Origin: Whalleya microplaca
Lineage: Eukaryota; Ascomycota; Sordariomycetes; Xylariales; Xylariaceae
Reading direction: 5' to 3'
Assembly: GCA_022497155.1 (NCBI GenBank)
Contig: MU385726.1
Location: 186,001 to 250,000, forward strand
DNA: 64,000 nucleotides
Shown: positions 36,966 through 49,200 of the stretch, in pieces
How positions within the stretch are numbered: position 1 is the stretch's first letter
How the letters are laid out: every line of letters begins with the position of its first letter
Made by a program: the position numbers and the translations under genes
The notes under the pieces: generated by a model
Database searches by the model: none
The model's input: only the letters and a program-made list of their open reading frames with translations
What the model was told of the DNA's origin: nothing

Positions 36966-36986
36966 GGGGGGGGGGGGGGGGGGGGG
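36966..36986 (+). repeat. 21-base G homopolymer
   Basis: An unbroken run of G preceded by a purine-rich GGGAGGGAGAGGAAG stretch. The exact length may be unreliable in the assembly. Confidence 0.85.
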
Positions 36987-38147
36987 ACATTGTTCTTCGG
37001 GAGGCGGCGAACAGGATATCGACGGGCATTGATTAACGTATACCGAAATATATAATGGTAAATAGAACCGCGAGCGTTGCTCGTGAGTGGTGCTGGGATT
37101 AGAGGAAGCAATTGTGCTGGATACATGTACACGCACGTACGTATTTGCGTTGGGTGTCGATTTCCACTGCTTCGCAACCAGTGGGTAGCCGACGAGCTCG
37201 AGACGACGAGCTCGAGACGACGCTTGCATGCGCCACGCCGCTGAGCATGATTTGGATCACTAGGGTATTATATGGGGATATGTATGTGGACTTCGTCGAA
37301 GAGATGAGAAGAAGCGGTTGTGGCGAGGTCTAGGTGCCATAAGCTACCAGACAATGGCGGTCGTATATGAGGGCGACGATGGAGAAGTCGGGTCTCGTCG
37401 AGGGGTCTATAGCATGGTCATATGTCGTGTCTTCTGGGGTACTTGGGAATGGGTCGGGGAAATGCGATTCGTTGTTCGTGCTTCTGTACTGGGTCTGTTG
37501 GATTGTGCGCGGTGGTGGGCCGTACGGAGGTAGTACTAAGTGCTCGCGTGCTGTTTAAAGTAGGCGACACGACTGTCCGTACCAGATAGTATTCAATGTG
37601 GCATGGGTTCATGTATACATGAAAAACATGATATGGGTTGACAAAGTGTCACAGTTGAGGGAGTACATCAGGTAAAGACAGGTTCTCGCGGTAGGTACGT
37701 CACTATGTGGGCTCAGGGGTACAACGAGGTACGGCCGACGAGAAGACTTCTGGAAAGGGTTACCTACACACTTTATTATACTCGCAAATAACAGGTATGC
37801 GTTTAAGCTTCTTTCAGCTCTCTGGCATTTACGAAAAAGTGCATATCTAGACTAGGTAGATCACGAAGCAGGGTGCTGGAGGCATCATATAATGGTTTTA
37901 TTTGACATTGATTGGTGTTGGAAGCTTTTTTTGCCAGATTCCAATATATATTTTATGACTTTAATGATAGCTTGAAGAGAAGAGAAGGAATATCGAGACA
38001 GCTACAGCATGAAAGGCCATCCAAAGTCGTATAGAAGTTCAAGTATTCCACCATACTAGGGTCACCTCCCATCTGAACCCCCCCGGCCCATCCTATAAAA
38101 AAGAAACATATTTACAAGCGAACTACTTTCTATATATATATTTAGGC

Positions 38148-38153
38148 TTTATT
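38148..38153 (-). terminator. Polyadenylation-type signal of the SIR2-NACHT gene
   Basis: AATAAA on the minus strand begins four bases after the proposed stop codon (38158-38160), supporting the end of transcription shortly after the NACHT region. Confidence 0.5.
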
Positions 38154-38157
38154 GACG

Positions 38158-41028
38158 TTACTGGCCGTTTCTCTTATTCAATAATTTGTTCAATATGTCA
38201 GACACTCTTCCCGAAAGTTAGCTGGTCATATGCCTGTTGATTCCCCACGTGAAACGCTGGTACTTACGCATTATAGTGTGCTGGATCTTCACCTTCCTCT
38301 GACAGCTTTCTCTTCCTCGACTCTGGACGCAGAACTGCGTCGATCATGTCCTTAGTGACATTATCTAACTTTTTCAGATCTTGGATTTTCCAGTATATCC
38401 ACCGAAAACTATAGCAAAGTATTAGCTGCAACGTGTCCCCAGACGTCTACAGGATACGTGGTTATGACTTGCCCTTTTTGAGAATTGACCAGCTGCTCGT
38501 AGGTCCAGCGAAGTAATCCCTCGTCCCGAATGAGGTTTTCGTCGATCAGGCGGTCGTACATGCCTGCAGTTGTATAACGATGGATGAGATCCTGTACGGA
38601 GTCTGGGTCGCAATCAATTCTGGTCCACGAACCAATCGCTCCGAACCATGTCATCAATTTATCCTCCCAGGTGGAGCTAATGAGAATGTGGAAGTGGGGA
38701 TATTTCTTCTCGATAATGTCTTCTATAAATTGCGTATAAGCCTGTCGTTGGTCTATCGTAATTGCATCGATGGCGTCGATGATTATGTATGTCTCTCCCG
38801 GCTCGATTGTATCCCCGTTTGTGGGGACCGATTGGTGACAAAGGTGATCGAGAATTTTCAGGAGAACGTCTTTGAGCTCATTGTCGGTAGGAAGTCTCGA
38901 TGGGTGATATTTTGTGCACTTGGTGTAGAGGTCTTGAAGAACTGGGAATACCTGATTAGGCGGGCATAATTGCGCGATAACGGTGCGGCAGAATTGGTTG
39001 AAACTGTAGGTTACTGGTGTTGGAAATCTGTGATGCGAGTCGTATGTCGAACAGAAGAAGTAGGCAAGAGAGTCTCGGGCGCGTTGGTAATTTCCGAGCT
39101 TGCAGCTTTCCTGTGTATTCTTGATTACCGAGGAACAGAGCATCGTCTTGCCAAACCCGGGAGCTGATGAGAATGGTCAGTCTCAATGAGAGTTGAATAA
39201 TAGGAAACAAGGAGTCCTACATTTCCCTGTCACCCATACGGGTTGGATCTCGCCGTTGACTAGGTCCCAGACTCCTCCGTCTCCTTTCTGTTTCAGTAGA
39301 ACGTCTTCGAAATTATCTATCCCTGGGATATCATAATGGTCTTTGAGAAAACCAGACTGGTCGACGGGTGAAAGCCACCTTTCGATCGTTCTTCGCTTGC
39401 TGTTCTCTGGAATTTCATCAACTACAAGACTGTCAGTAGGCCCGCTACAACGTTTTTTCTAAACAACTTACTAGCACCATCAACCCGTTCACTTTCACTG
39501 CACACAGTATGGAGTTAGTAATTCCTCTTTGACATAGTTTTGGGTGTATAAGATCATGTCTCCGAAGTTTGTACTGCAGAAAAATCCTATACAGGCACAC
39601 GCAGTTCCTAGGACAGGCTAGCATAGTTAATAATGATTTCGGGATACGTACTCTAGTAGATCCATCAGCCAACGGCTAATATCCGCGAAGCTCTCGCACC
39701 GAAGGAGACTCAATGGTAGGTTGGTGACTGGACTGGCCTCGCCCTTCCTAAGTAATATATAATGGCTGGCTCCACGCGTTTTATATTGCTCGCCCACCCA
39801 CTTCAAGAGTTGCCCAAAGTTTGGATCGTTGAGACCTCCTCCACAACCAACGAATAGCACGGTCTTATTGCGAAAAGTATTCTTCAGGCATTCCTGGACA
39901 TTTGAGTTTGCAACAACATCCCAATAATCTTTTGCGGACAGCACAACAGTTTCCGCGTTTCTCCAGTACCCGTGAGGATGAAACACAGAGTGGGAGGTTC
40001 CTCTAGAGTATGATTGCATTCCGTATGGGTCTAAGCGACTACACACGGATTGGAGTTAGTAGATGTCCTTTTCTAATAATTCTAGGTGTCTTGGGCTATG
40101 TATCGGGATGTTTCAACACCAATCTGTTCTAAATAGGCGAATAGGCGAAGGCGAGCTGAAATAGGAAAGAAAGGATTCAGAGATACATACTCAAGAGGAG
40201 ACAATTTGCAGTATTTCTCGATCAGGTCATCGTAATTGGTAGTCAAAAGCGATGCTCCACTTTTATTGAGTCGTCTCAGGCTTTCGAGAATAGCTGTATT
40301 AGTCACGTACGAAGATAAGGTCTTGAACGAGTTTTTCAACCAGTCTGAATAGAGGTCAGGGCGTTTCGATAAGACTGCCTGTAATCTGGCCGCCGCATCA
40401 AGGATATCCTTCTCATTCCAGTTCTTCGAGGATAGTAACTCCTGTGCCCGCTCAACATCAAGCGCATTGTCCTCTCCAATTTGCTTTGCCTGATCGTCGA
40501 GGAAGTCAAGTCCATTCTGGATAAGGCCCAACCATGTTAGGCGATCAAACTCGTTGGGAACCGCAGACTATAGTTGTGGAATTAGTATCTTTTCTTCGCG
40601 GCAAACCTGGTGAATTGGTTGGAAACCCTCAATCTCCGGGCATATCCCGTTAGGGGGGATTCAGCACCGAAATAGGGCCTACTGGGTGGTTGATAATTCT
40701 GGATTCTACTCACAATAGTCGATCCTGAGCCAACGCATATCGCCAAGCGCCCAGCTTTCAATTCCTGTCGAAGCTTAGCAACAGCCTCAGTTTGCCTTCT
40801 CTCAGCTTCCCTATTCTTTTGCGCAGCTCGTCTCGCGGCTCGTTTCGCGGCTTCATTTTGCTCAGCTTCTCTCTTGGCTTTCTCCGCGGCTTCTTGCCTG
40901 GCTTTCTCCTCGGCTTCTATTCTGGCTTGTTCCTCAGCTTGAGGGTCCTTGGGAGGATTATCAGGGTTGTCAGTGTTGCCATTGCTACTAGCCTTGGCAC
41001 CCTTACTACCCTTGCCACCCTTAGTCAT
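38158..41028 (-). CDS. SIR2-like/NACHT STAND protein (NLR-like), 733 aa, eight exons
   Basis: Exons on the minus strand are 41028-40714, 40567-40191, 40038-39652, 39497-39472, 39421-39221, 39163-38458, 38408-38268 and 38206-38158; all phases agree. Residues 1-94 are Lys/Glu/Ala/Arg-rich and helical. Residues about 95-350 are a SIR2-like domain: GRLAICVGSGST, then TTNYD (214-218, with Asn216), VFHPHGYW (His251, His253), and TVLFVGCGGGLNDPNF. Asn and His at these motifs are the NAD-hydrolysing residues in defence SIR2 proteins. Residues about 425-690 are a NACHT NTPase: Walker A GKSPGFGKT (434-442), YIIIDAID (561-568) as Walker B, then FRWIYWKIQDL. NLR-like fungal proteins couple an effector domain to such an NTPase. 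No ankyrin, WD40 or TPR repeats follow. Role in nonself recognition or cell death is inferred. It stands alone between gene-free flanks. Confidence 0.85.
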
Positions 41029-44000
41029 GATGTTTGTATTTGTAGAGATACACTGTTGTAGCTAACTAATGCTCATTTGTTATACCAGTGATTATACTGA
41101 TTGTAGATAGAGTTAAGCCCTGTTCTTGCAGCGTCCCTAAATGCGTTGTATGATATACGTTATGAACAAAGGACTTGAGTAGTTACTTTTTAGCGTATGA
41201 ATCCGGATACGTGAAAGATTGTGTATATAAGGGATCTGCTGAAAGCGGAAATGGCCAAATTCGTGGGTCGGCTGGTCCTTTGTGCTGTTATAGAGTATTA
41301 GTGTATATACTTAGACAATAGGCATTTTAGGCACACAGGCACAACGAAATACAGTAATACAGTAATGTCTCACTCCTTACACAATTGCATTATTATCATA
41401 TCTCTAGTTATGTCTTAACCACAATTCACGAGCAGCAGTTTTAAGCAAAGCCATATTGATGTCGAACTCAAGGAGCATTAAAATAAAATGAAAGGCTGGG
41501 AAGAGATCTCAACATTGGAAAATGCTCAATACTAATATAATAGGAAGTTAAATGTTAAAGTTAATATGTGTAACTTATCTTAACTGTTCTCGCTATATAG
41601 TTGAATTTCTAATACCTTAACTTACCTATAATTATTCTTCATCACTTGACTTTCTTGCTATTCAAGAAAATTGGCGTTTAATGCCTTGGGGTCACGTAGG
41701 CCACTCCAAGTTCAAGTCTACTCAAAGATGCGTGTAGTACCACGAATTGGACCACAAATCTTGCATTTCTATCACAATGTATATCTTTAAGAGCTGAACA
41801 TAAAACCATTTAATCTCTTGGGAAAGAGGCCGTTAAACTACAAATTCCCTGAAGGAGATAGGATTTCGAGAGTTGTCTACAATACTTTGTTGGTTACTTG
41901 TATAAAGGCACTATTTAACAGTGATGATTGAAACAAGAATAGTGACAATTACCAATTCAATGGCACCTATCCGTAGCAATAGCATATTTCGTATATGCTT
42001 CCAGAATACTTCCTGAATATCCCTAATACGTTATTGACTACTTTCTATATCTTCTATAGGTTGCCTTGAAATAAATGTAGTCTATATGCGGCTCTTGAAC
42101 GAGAAATAGTTGCTCCCGCCAATGGCCCGACAAGGTAGAAGTGTCGTATACAAAAGTTTGTTAAGTAGGAATACTGGGGTTTATTATTCATTTACTCCCT
42201 CTTCAATAGTAGGATGTAATAGTTATCAGGCTCAAGATCTCACCAATCTAGTGTAGTAGATGTACCTAGACATAGCTCTTTATACAGCCGCCTCTTCAAA
42301 ACAGACAGGTCAAAGAGAGACGCAGTAAAGTTAGACGAGCTAGAATCCATAGTTAAGGTTGATATAGCTAGAGTTATGACAGTAGTCGGGGAGAGGCTGC
42401 AAAAACTGGTCAGTATTTGACTGGCATGAAGCGTAAAATTACATGAAGAACTCCATTGTGTTCGATGTGCTAATCTCGTAAGTAAAAAGTACGCAACAAT
42501 GAGAAGTCACTATCTCGGTATCTCATAGTAATGTCTGCTCAAGATACTCGTTGAGGGATAACAGCATAGGGACACAGCTGTAACTGCCGAGGCTAGCATC
42601 AATGTTCCGGCTACGTTTATAAATGACTGTGGATGGTTGTCATGAGCCTTGCAACATTTCAGATGCTGGATGTTAGAAGATATCCCCAGTTCAAAATTCA
42701 AGCGACTTTTAGGACTCATCATCAAAGAGAATAGATATTCCCCGTTCCTGATAAAGGGACATGCGCAAGTATGTGGCGCATGCGGCGGCGAATATGAATA
42801 TAGGCGATAAAATGATGTAAGCCCCGAACCTTAAGCTTCGCAGAGGCGCCTATTAGTGCCAGTTGCATTCGTCGCCAACGTGCACCCGCCACGATTGGCA
42901 GCGAATCAATCCTGGCTGCACTGGAGTCATTTGACAGTAGTACGCTGATAGGGTGGGGATGCTGGCTGACGCGCCACGCGTTCACGATGCTTTGCCAAGA
43001 GAGTGATTGATAATGGACGGGACGTCTAGCAATGGGCTGGCGGCGGCAGTAGTGAGGATGAGGGGCGGCGGCGGCGATGACGGATAGCCGGCGACCGCGT
43101 AGAGCGTCTGCCGAATTTTCCAATAGTTGGGCACTGGGGAGGATACTCGATGTGGGCAATGAGGGAACCCGGTGACTAACGTCTTGCGCGTAGCAGTGAG
43201 GCTGTGTAAGTAACATGGACGGGTAGCACACGAATGCGCTAACTAGAGCACTACTCAAGATTATGACGCTTCATACCTGATATCAGGGCTGAGTAGACTG
43301 CTCAATACCTAGACAAAAATAACTGACTTGGTAGATTAGCTGTACAATATTGTAGATATTGTCGATATTGTTGATAGGTAGGCAGATATTTGAGGATTGG
43401 GTGAGGTGTGAAGGAGCTGGTTCCGAGATGCCGCTTTGTAGTTGATATTGCGGCGCAGCAGCATGTACTTTTGATAGGATGAAAGCCCGAAGAACTTCCG
43501 GATACTTGTTCCTTTTACAGACTATACCTAAATAATATTCAGAGTTTCCATTGCAAGAAAGGCTGATGTCTTGAGAGATGCATCTGTGAATATATGCGAG
43601 TTCAATCTTATATTGTTACAGTAAGAAAAGATAGAGTGAACTTAAGTCACCTAGTCAGTTGAATATCAAGTACATGCAATCAGTATACGGATGTAGTAAT
43701 TGTGAAAATGACTAGTATAGACCACTACTTGGCAGTGACTAAAACTACATACTTAAGTAGTTAACCTTGCATAGTTCATTAGGTACCGAAGTAATGAGTA
43801 CGTACGAAGTAGCCTATGTTGGCCTAGACATACCTATCTAACTGCCAACTGCCTGTATATGTTATCGATTGGATTCCTGGTTGGTTCTATCATGTTCAAT
43901 CAGACGTTGGTGCAATGTTGTACGTAGGTAACGCGGTACCGGCACATAATGAACTAGGTATGTAATGTGAGTACATACATACATACATACGTAGTAGCAC

Positions 44001-44510
44001 CCAAGACACCCATGTCGCTTTATGCCGCCTGAGCCATTCATCCTTCGTCATTTCATTAAAGCACATTTTAAACCACGGCGCTGCAGACTGGCAGACTGGC
44101 CGTGGCAGACACGCATTAATAAGATTCTGCAGCCCCAAAAACATCAAACGGCCGTTGAAACCTACCGTCTCCCTATCGACATACTTGCCTGCCTACTTCT
44201 GCCTGTCTCCAACAGGTATCTCTGCGAATTGCCCCCTTCTGCTTGGCTCCTATCCCCAATCACAAAATAGCAAACAAAATAAATAAGAAGAGAGTTTGTT
44301 TCCGCTTTGGCTGCCATCGGTATCGCGTCATCCCTTTCCGCGTTACGCCCCTATCCAGCATTGAATTGTCTGGGCTAGAGCCGAGTCTATCCAACTACGT
44401 GTGTGTACTGCGCCAGACAGAAACGTGCCAACACATTTGCCCGCAACAACAAACTTTGACTAGCGCCGCGATCGCCAGTGTATGCGCTGTCGAACGAGAG
44501 ACAGGTCGTC
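41029..44510. other. 3.5-kb gene-free region upstream of the SIR2-NACHT gene
   Basis: The part to about 42700 is AT-rich and closed in all frames. A GC-richer block at 42720-43260 is open on the minus strand for 178 codons but starts with TTG and is unrecognised. A four-fold ACAT repeat lies near 43974-43990. The last 200 bases are the likely 5' UTR of the VHS-GAT gene. Confidence 0.5.
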
Positions 44511-46258
44511 ATGAAGTCGCTCAAGATGAGCAAGGTGCTGGGCAGCATCAGGAAACGGAACGGCAACGGTAACGGTACGTGCGGACCTTTGCTTTTTTGA
44601 CATTTGGACGTGCGCGCGGCTTGGACAGGCTTGGACGGGCTGATATCAAGGCTGATGGGCTGATCTGATCCCCTTGGCTCATACATACAGAGTATATACT
44701 AACACATATACACTTCACAGGCTCTGACTTTTCCGCTGCTGATATAAGTAATGGGGAGAGCCCGGAAGCTACAGCTACCCGCTGTGTGGTGCGTCTGCGC
44801 CGAAAACTCTAATCGAAGCAACCATTCTGACAAGCCTGACATCGGTCTAGAAAGCCTTCTGCGAATCTGGCTCCCCGAACCAGTCTGGAGACGAAGTTCT
44901 CTACCTCCCACCCATCGTCGATGCCGCCGAATCATCCCCGGCCGCCGCCGCCGAGTGCGCGCGCCTCATTCGAAAATACCTGAAGAGGGACTACTGGACG
45001 AAGCCTTCTTACCAATACAACGCTATCATGCTGATCCGCATTCTTGCTGATAACCCGGGTCAGACTTTCACGCGGAACATCGATCAGAAGTTTGCCGATA
45101 CTGTTAAGGAATTGCTGAGATCTGTTCGCAACCCAGATGTGCGCCAGATGGTGATGGAAACATTAGACTCCTTCGAGCAGAACAAAGCATACGATGAGGG
45201 GTTGTTTATCATCATCGAGATGTGGAAGAAGGAGAGGGTCAAGGCCCAAGAGAAGGCCCAGAAACAACATGGGGTATGCCAACAGCTTTGCTATCTCCGC
45301 ACTGGTGTATGCTAACACTAGCCATCAGGAACAGGGTCCTCGACCTCCGGTGCCACGCACCCTGAACGCGCCTCCAGTAGATCCACGTTCCCAAAACTAC
45401 TTCGCGCGGAACCACACAAATCGCAAATTGCCGGACCCCGTTGAGTTGGCCGGTAGATTAGAGGAGGCACGGACATCGGCAAAACTGCTACAGCAAATAG
45501 TGACCAACACACCACCCGCCGAGGTCCTCGACAACACCCTGATCAAGGAGTTCGCCGACCGCTGCACGAGCGCGAGCCGAAGCATACAGACGTACATGAC
45601 CGCCGAGAACCCCGCCCCCGACAACGACACGATGGAGCACCTGATCGACACGAACGAGCAACTCCAAGCCTCGCTCAGCCTGCACCAGCGCGCCATGCTC
45701 AACTCGCGGAAACACGTAGCCGCCATGGGCGGCTCAGACTCCACCCACGGATCCGTGAGCCCCGTAGAGTCGGAGCGGCACGGCGGCTCGGACGCGCCAT
45801 CCCTACCGTCCCGGAGGGCAAACGGCAAGGGCAAGGAGCGGGAGTACGAGCCCGCGATCGCCGGCCCGTCGAGATCGCACACGCCGCGCACGGAGGACGA
45901 CCCGTTCAAGGACCCCGACAGCGAGCACTGCGGCGGAGGCGGCGCCTCGGGGTCTGGCGCCGGGGCGACGTCGAGCTTCTACAGCAGCAGCAACAACGAC
46001 GAGCCCCGCCTGGCGTTCGAGCCCTTCCACCCGGGCTTCGAGACCACGCCCAGCTACCTCGATCGCCAGGACAGCGCCCTCGGCAAGGAGGCCATGCACG
46101 GCGGCGCGACCGGCGTCGGCGCGACGAGGAACTCGTCCACCACGTCGGATACCCGCGATCGCGCGCGGACCGACGCCAGCAGCGACGTGTACGATGTCAC
46201 GCCGCCGCCGGGGCCGCCGCCGCCGCCGAAGTCGAAGGAGCCGATTTACCGGTATTAA
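44511..46258 (+). CDS. VHS-GAT domain protein, Lsb5-like endosomal/endocytic adaptor, 494 aa
   Basis: Exons are 44511-44574, 44721-44788, 44851-45273 and 45329-46258, all in phase. The VHS domain covers about residues 30-185 (TRCVKAFCESG, AAECARLIRKYLKRDYW, AIMLIRILADNPG, DSFEQNKAYDEGLFIIIEMW). The GAT domain covers about 205-310 (LAGRLEEARTSAKLLQQIV, TLIKEFADRC). A Ser/Asp/Gly-rich tail ends with a poly-Pro stretch and KSKEPIYRY. VHS and GAT helices bind ubiquitin and cargo on endosomal or plasma membranes. There is no FYVE (Vps27), SH3 (Hse1) or GAE (GGA) domain, so Lsb5, which links endocytosis to actin in yeast, is the best match. A second in-frame ATG at 44526 is possible. Confidence 0.85.
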
Positions 46259-49200
46259 GGGACTACTGACCTACTACGTAATGCCTAATACCTACCCCTC
46301 CAACTCCGGAAGAAGAGGAGGAGAGTAATGTGTACATTTGCATGCATACGCACCCCTACTCACCTCGAAGGCTAGGTTAGGGGGAGGAGCATTATGGGTT
46401 TTCTGTGATGGGTTCTAATTGTACCTGTGCGATGAAGAGAAAGAGAGAAAGAACTACGGTCGATTCGATGGGAGCAAGCGAAGCAAGTAAGCAAGCAAGC
46501 ACCCGGGAAGGAAAGGGAATGGAAGGGAGGGAAGGAGGGGATTATCATGGGATTGATGTGTTTGCACATATATGTCTTTTTGACGGATGCTACTTAGCTT
46601 GTGTTGTTGTATCTTTCCTTTTTTCATCATTTACTAAACGAGATTCCCCCCCTTGCCAAATGTCAAAAAGACTTCAGTTTTGTTGGTCTCCGCCGCTCTA
46701 TCTCTGTCTCTGTATGCCTGCCTAGTTGTCTCCTGATGCTATGCTGTTCTATTCTTGCTGCGTGCGTGATCTAGAGGGAAAGAAGTGCTGATCATCCCGA
46801 TGCTACTTGCTACCTTGTTGGTGTATGTGAGGGAGGTGTGCTGAACTACTGCCTCCCGGATGGGTCTTGGGATGGCAAGCTCGATGGCCTGATATCTCGT
46901 ACTAGCTTATGTAATCTGACGGCTACACCTACCGTTACTGAGATGTTGCATAGAATCTGGGGATCGACGTATCTCGCATAACCCCAAGTGCCCCGATACA
47001 TAGACGTCCACGCTGGGAACGTACATATGGCCTCATATGTGCCTTTCGGAAGATTTAGCACCGACAAGGGTGGGCGTGGGGGGGGATCATGAGATAGATA
47101 TGCAGAGAACGACTCGGGCAAGCTTACGCGGGTGCGTGGGTGACGACTACATGTAAGCGGAAAAGCTTGCGCATGGGGTGCCGTTCATGTGACTGCGTTA
47201 TCTACCTAGGTATACTCCGTACAACGACGCATTTATGGCGCATAGGGCGGTTAGAGTATCTCTTTCGAGACAATGTATGTGTGTATGGATGTATCTACGT
47301 GATCTCCTCTAGGTAGTCAGGAAGGGGTATACCCAGTAGCTAGCTATGTGACTCACCGGGCAACAAGCTCCGGACTGGGACTGTGATGAAGCAATATGTA
47401 TAAGACTAGGTCATACTTGAATATCATGGGGGGGTGTTGAAATACTGGGCTAATAAGTATTCATCGACTTAACGTTCAGCTATTGTCGACTGGCGGGTGG
47501 CCTGTTATCTATGTATTATGCTTGTGGAATGTCATGTACATACTCGTCCTTGACTCTTAGCTTGATGGGGTGGAAGCGATTGGCGGCACTTGCTGTAGGT
47601 ATAGGACTAGCTAATGGAGAGCATAATGCTATGTTGAGTTCAAGTCAAAGTTAGATGGGGACAGAGCCCCTTTTACTTGTTGTAGTCGGCCGCCATACCT
47701 ACAAAGGGCCGTAGTAATGGGTCCTGGCTTTATAGGCATACTTTAGCACTTGCCTGCGTATAGGTAGAAGGTTCGTATGCTGGCTCTCTAGGTAGGGAGG
47801 AGCCATATATGCCTAGGTATTGGTGTATAGTAGGATGTATAGATATCCCATCTATACATATGGTTACTCGAAGCCATGCCTCTGGAGGTCGGTATATGGC
47901 TTCTACCTACGTGGCTCTCGAACAAGAGGAAGACGAGGACCTATGAAATGTTAAAATAGGACTTTTTCCTCCGTGGTCTCGCTATCTCAATGTTGGATGA
48001 GCGAGGCGTGCTCTGGCAAGGTTGTAAACAGACGGCGTCGAGCTCTTGGTCTTACGTAGCTTTGGGCTCTCGCTGTTTGTCTTGGTATATGGGGAGCGGA
48101 CTGGATGTGTTGCTGTATCTCCAACCCTAGAAATTAGAGTGTGAAGTCCTCGAAGGCTAGGACTTGGGTTGGAGGGGAAGGCTGGTGGCTGAGACTAGTA
48201 GAGTGACTTTACGTGGGTAGATCTTCGTGGTGGCGTTGACGGTGGCGGTCGATATGTATGTATGTCTCATGTGTATTTGCTTCCGTATAGTTGAACAGGT
48301 ATACGATAGATCGAGCTAGGTTTTGTCGGACGGGAGGTATCAAAGTGGAAGTTCCGCGTTGGAAATATCTAAGGTTGTGTATATATTGATAAGTATAGAG
48401 TTTCTCTGTACTGTGTTCTTGGAGTACTCGCTACATAGGCAGGCTAGTTTCCATTTCTTTACTTTGGCTCTCCTCTTCTAAGAAGTCTTGACAGCCTTAA
48501 AGATATGATTCGTATAGATGGTGATATTGAGTACGTCAGAGAGGTGGTATTCTGATATATCGGAGTCTTGTTACTTTGTCTCTTGTCTTGAGGATCGATC
48601 CGTTGTGGACAGTTTGTAGTCGTAGAGTCTGTCACGTTGGGACAGTGAAGTAGGTAGAAGGTTTGGCGCTCTCCTCAAGATTGCTGTTTCAGATAACTTA
48701 ACATCCTATATCGGTGTTACTGAGTATACTACTCACATAAGGGGCAAACAAAGACTATTGAGGCTTTGTGTGATAGTCGTCAAGAGACTTAAATTATTTT
48801 CCATCCGCGGGTCGGTCACACAGTGACGGAGTTAAAATTGTTTATAGCAAGGAGGACTTGCGAGTCGATAGAGTAAAGTAACCGGTTCTCCTACCCCTGT
48901 TTATGACATAGAAATCGTACGACTAATCAAAGTTCTTCCGAAGGGAAGCAACTGGCACTAAATATCATCATCCATGGAAGACTACGGACTCTCATCCAGG
49001 CACTTGGGTAAAGACTTATATACGTACTGACTACAAGTGATCACGCTCGATATCATACTATGTAGATGAGGTCCATAAGGAGCAGCGGGGCCATCGAATT
49101 TGTATGATGTTGCGATTGGGCATCCTTTGTGACGGATTCATTAGTGTCCCACGCATGCATCGTAGTCACCCCACGATGTCAAACGGGTATACATATGTAC

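Larger units (their letters stand above)
36011..38157. other. Gene-free region between ash1 and the SIR2-NACHT gene
   Basis: No gene is supported. It holds a 21-base G run and a short tandem repeat of ACGAGCTCGAGACG near 37190-37222. The two flanking genes converge on it, so both 3' UTRs lie here. Confidence 0.55.

Noticed and set aside
40082..40190. Coding continuation across the second intron of the SIR2-NACHT gene, ending at TAG
   Set aside because: Reading through ends in a stop. Removing 40039-40190 as one intron with a GTATGT donor restores phase and joins the SIR2 motifs directly.
42722..43258. 178-codon minus-strand open frame
   Set aside because: It starts at TTG, has no splice context and no recognisable domain; listed as a finding, not a gene.
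45397..46099. Long minus-strand frames inside the VHS-GAT gene
   Set aside because: They are shadows of a GC-rich exon with clear coding signal on the plus strand.
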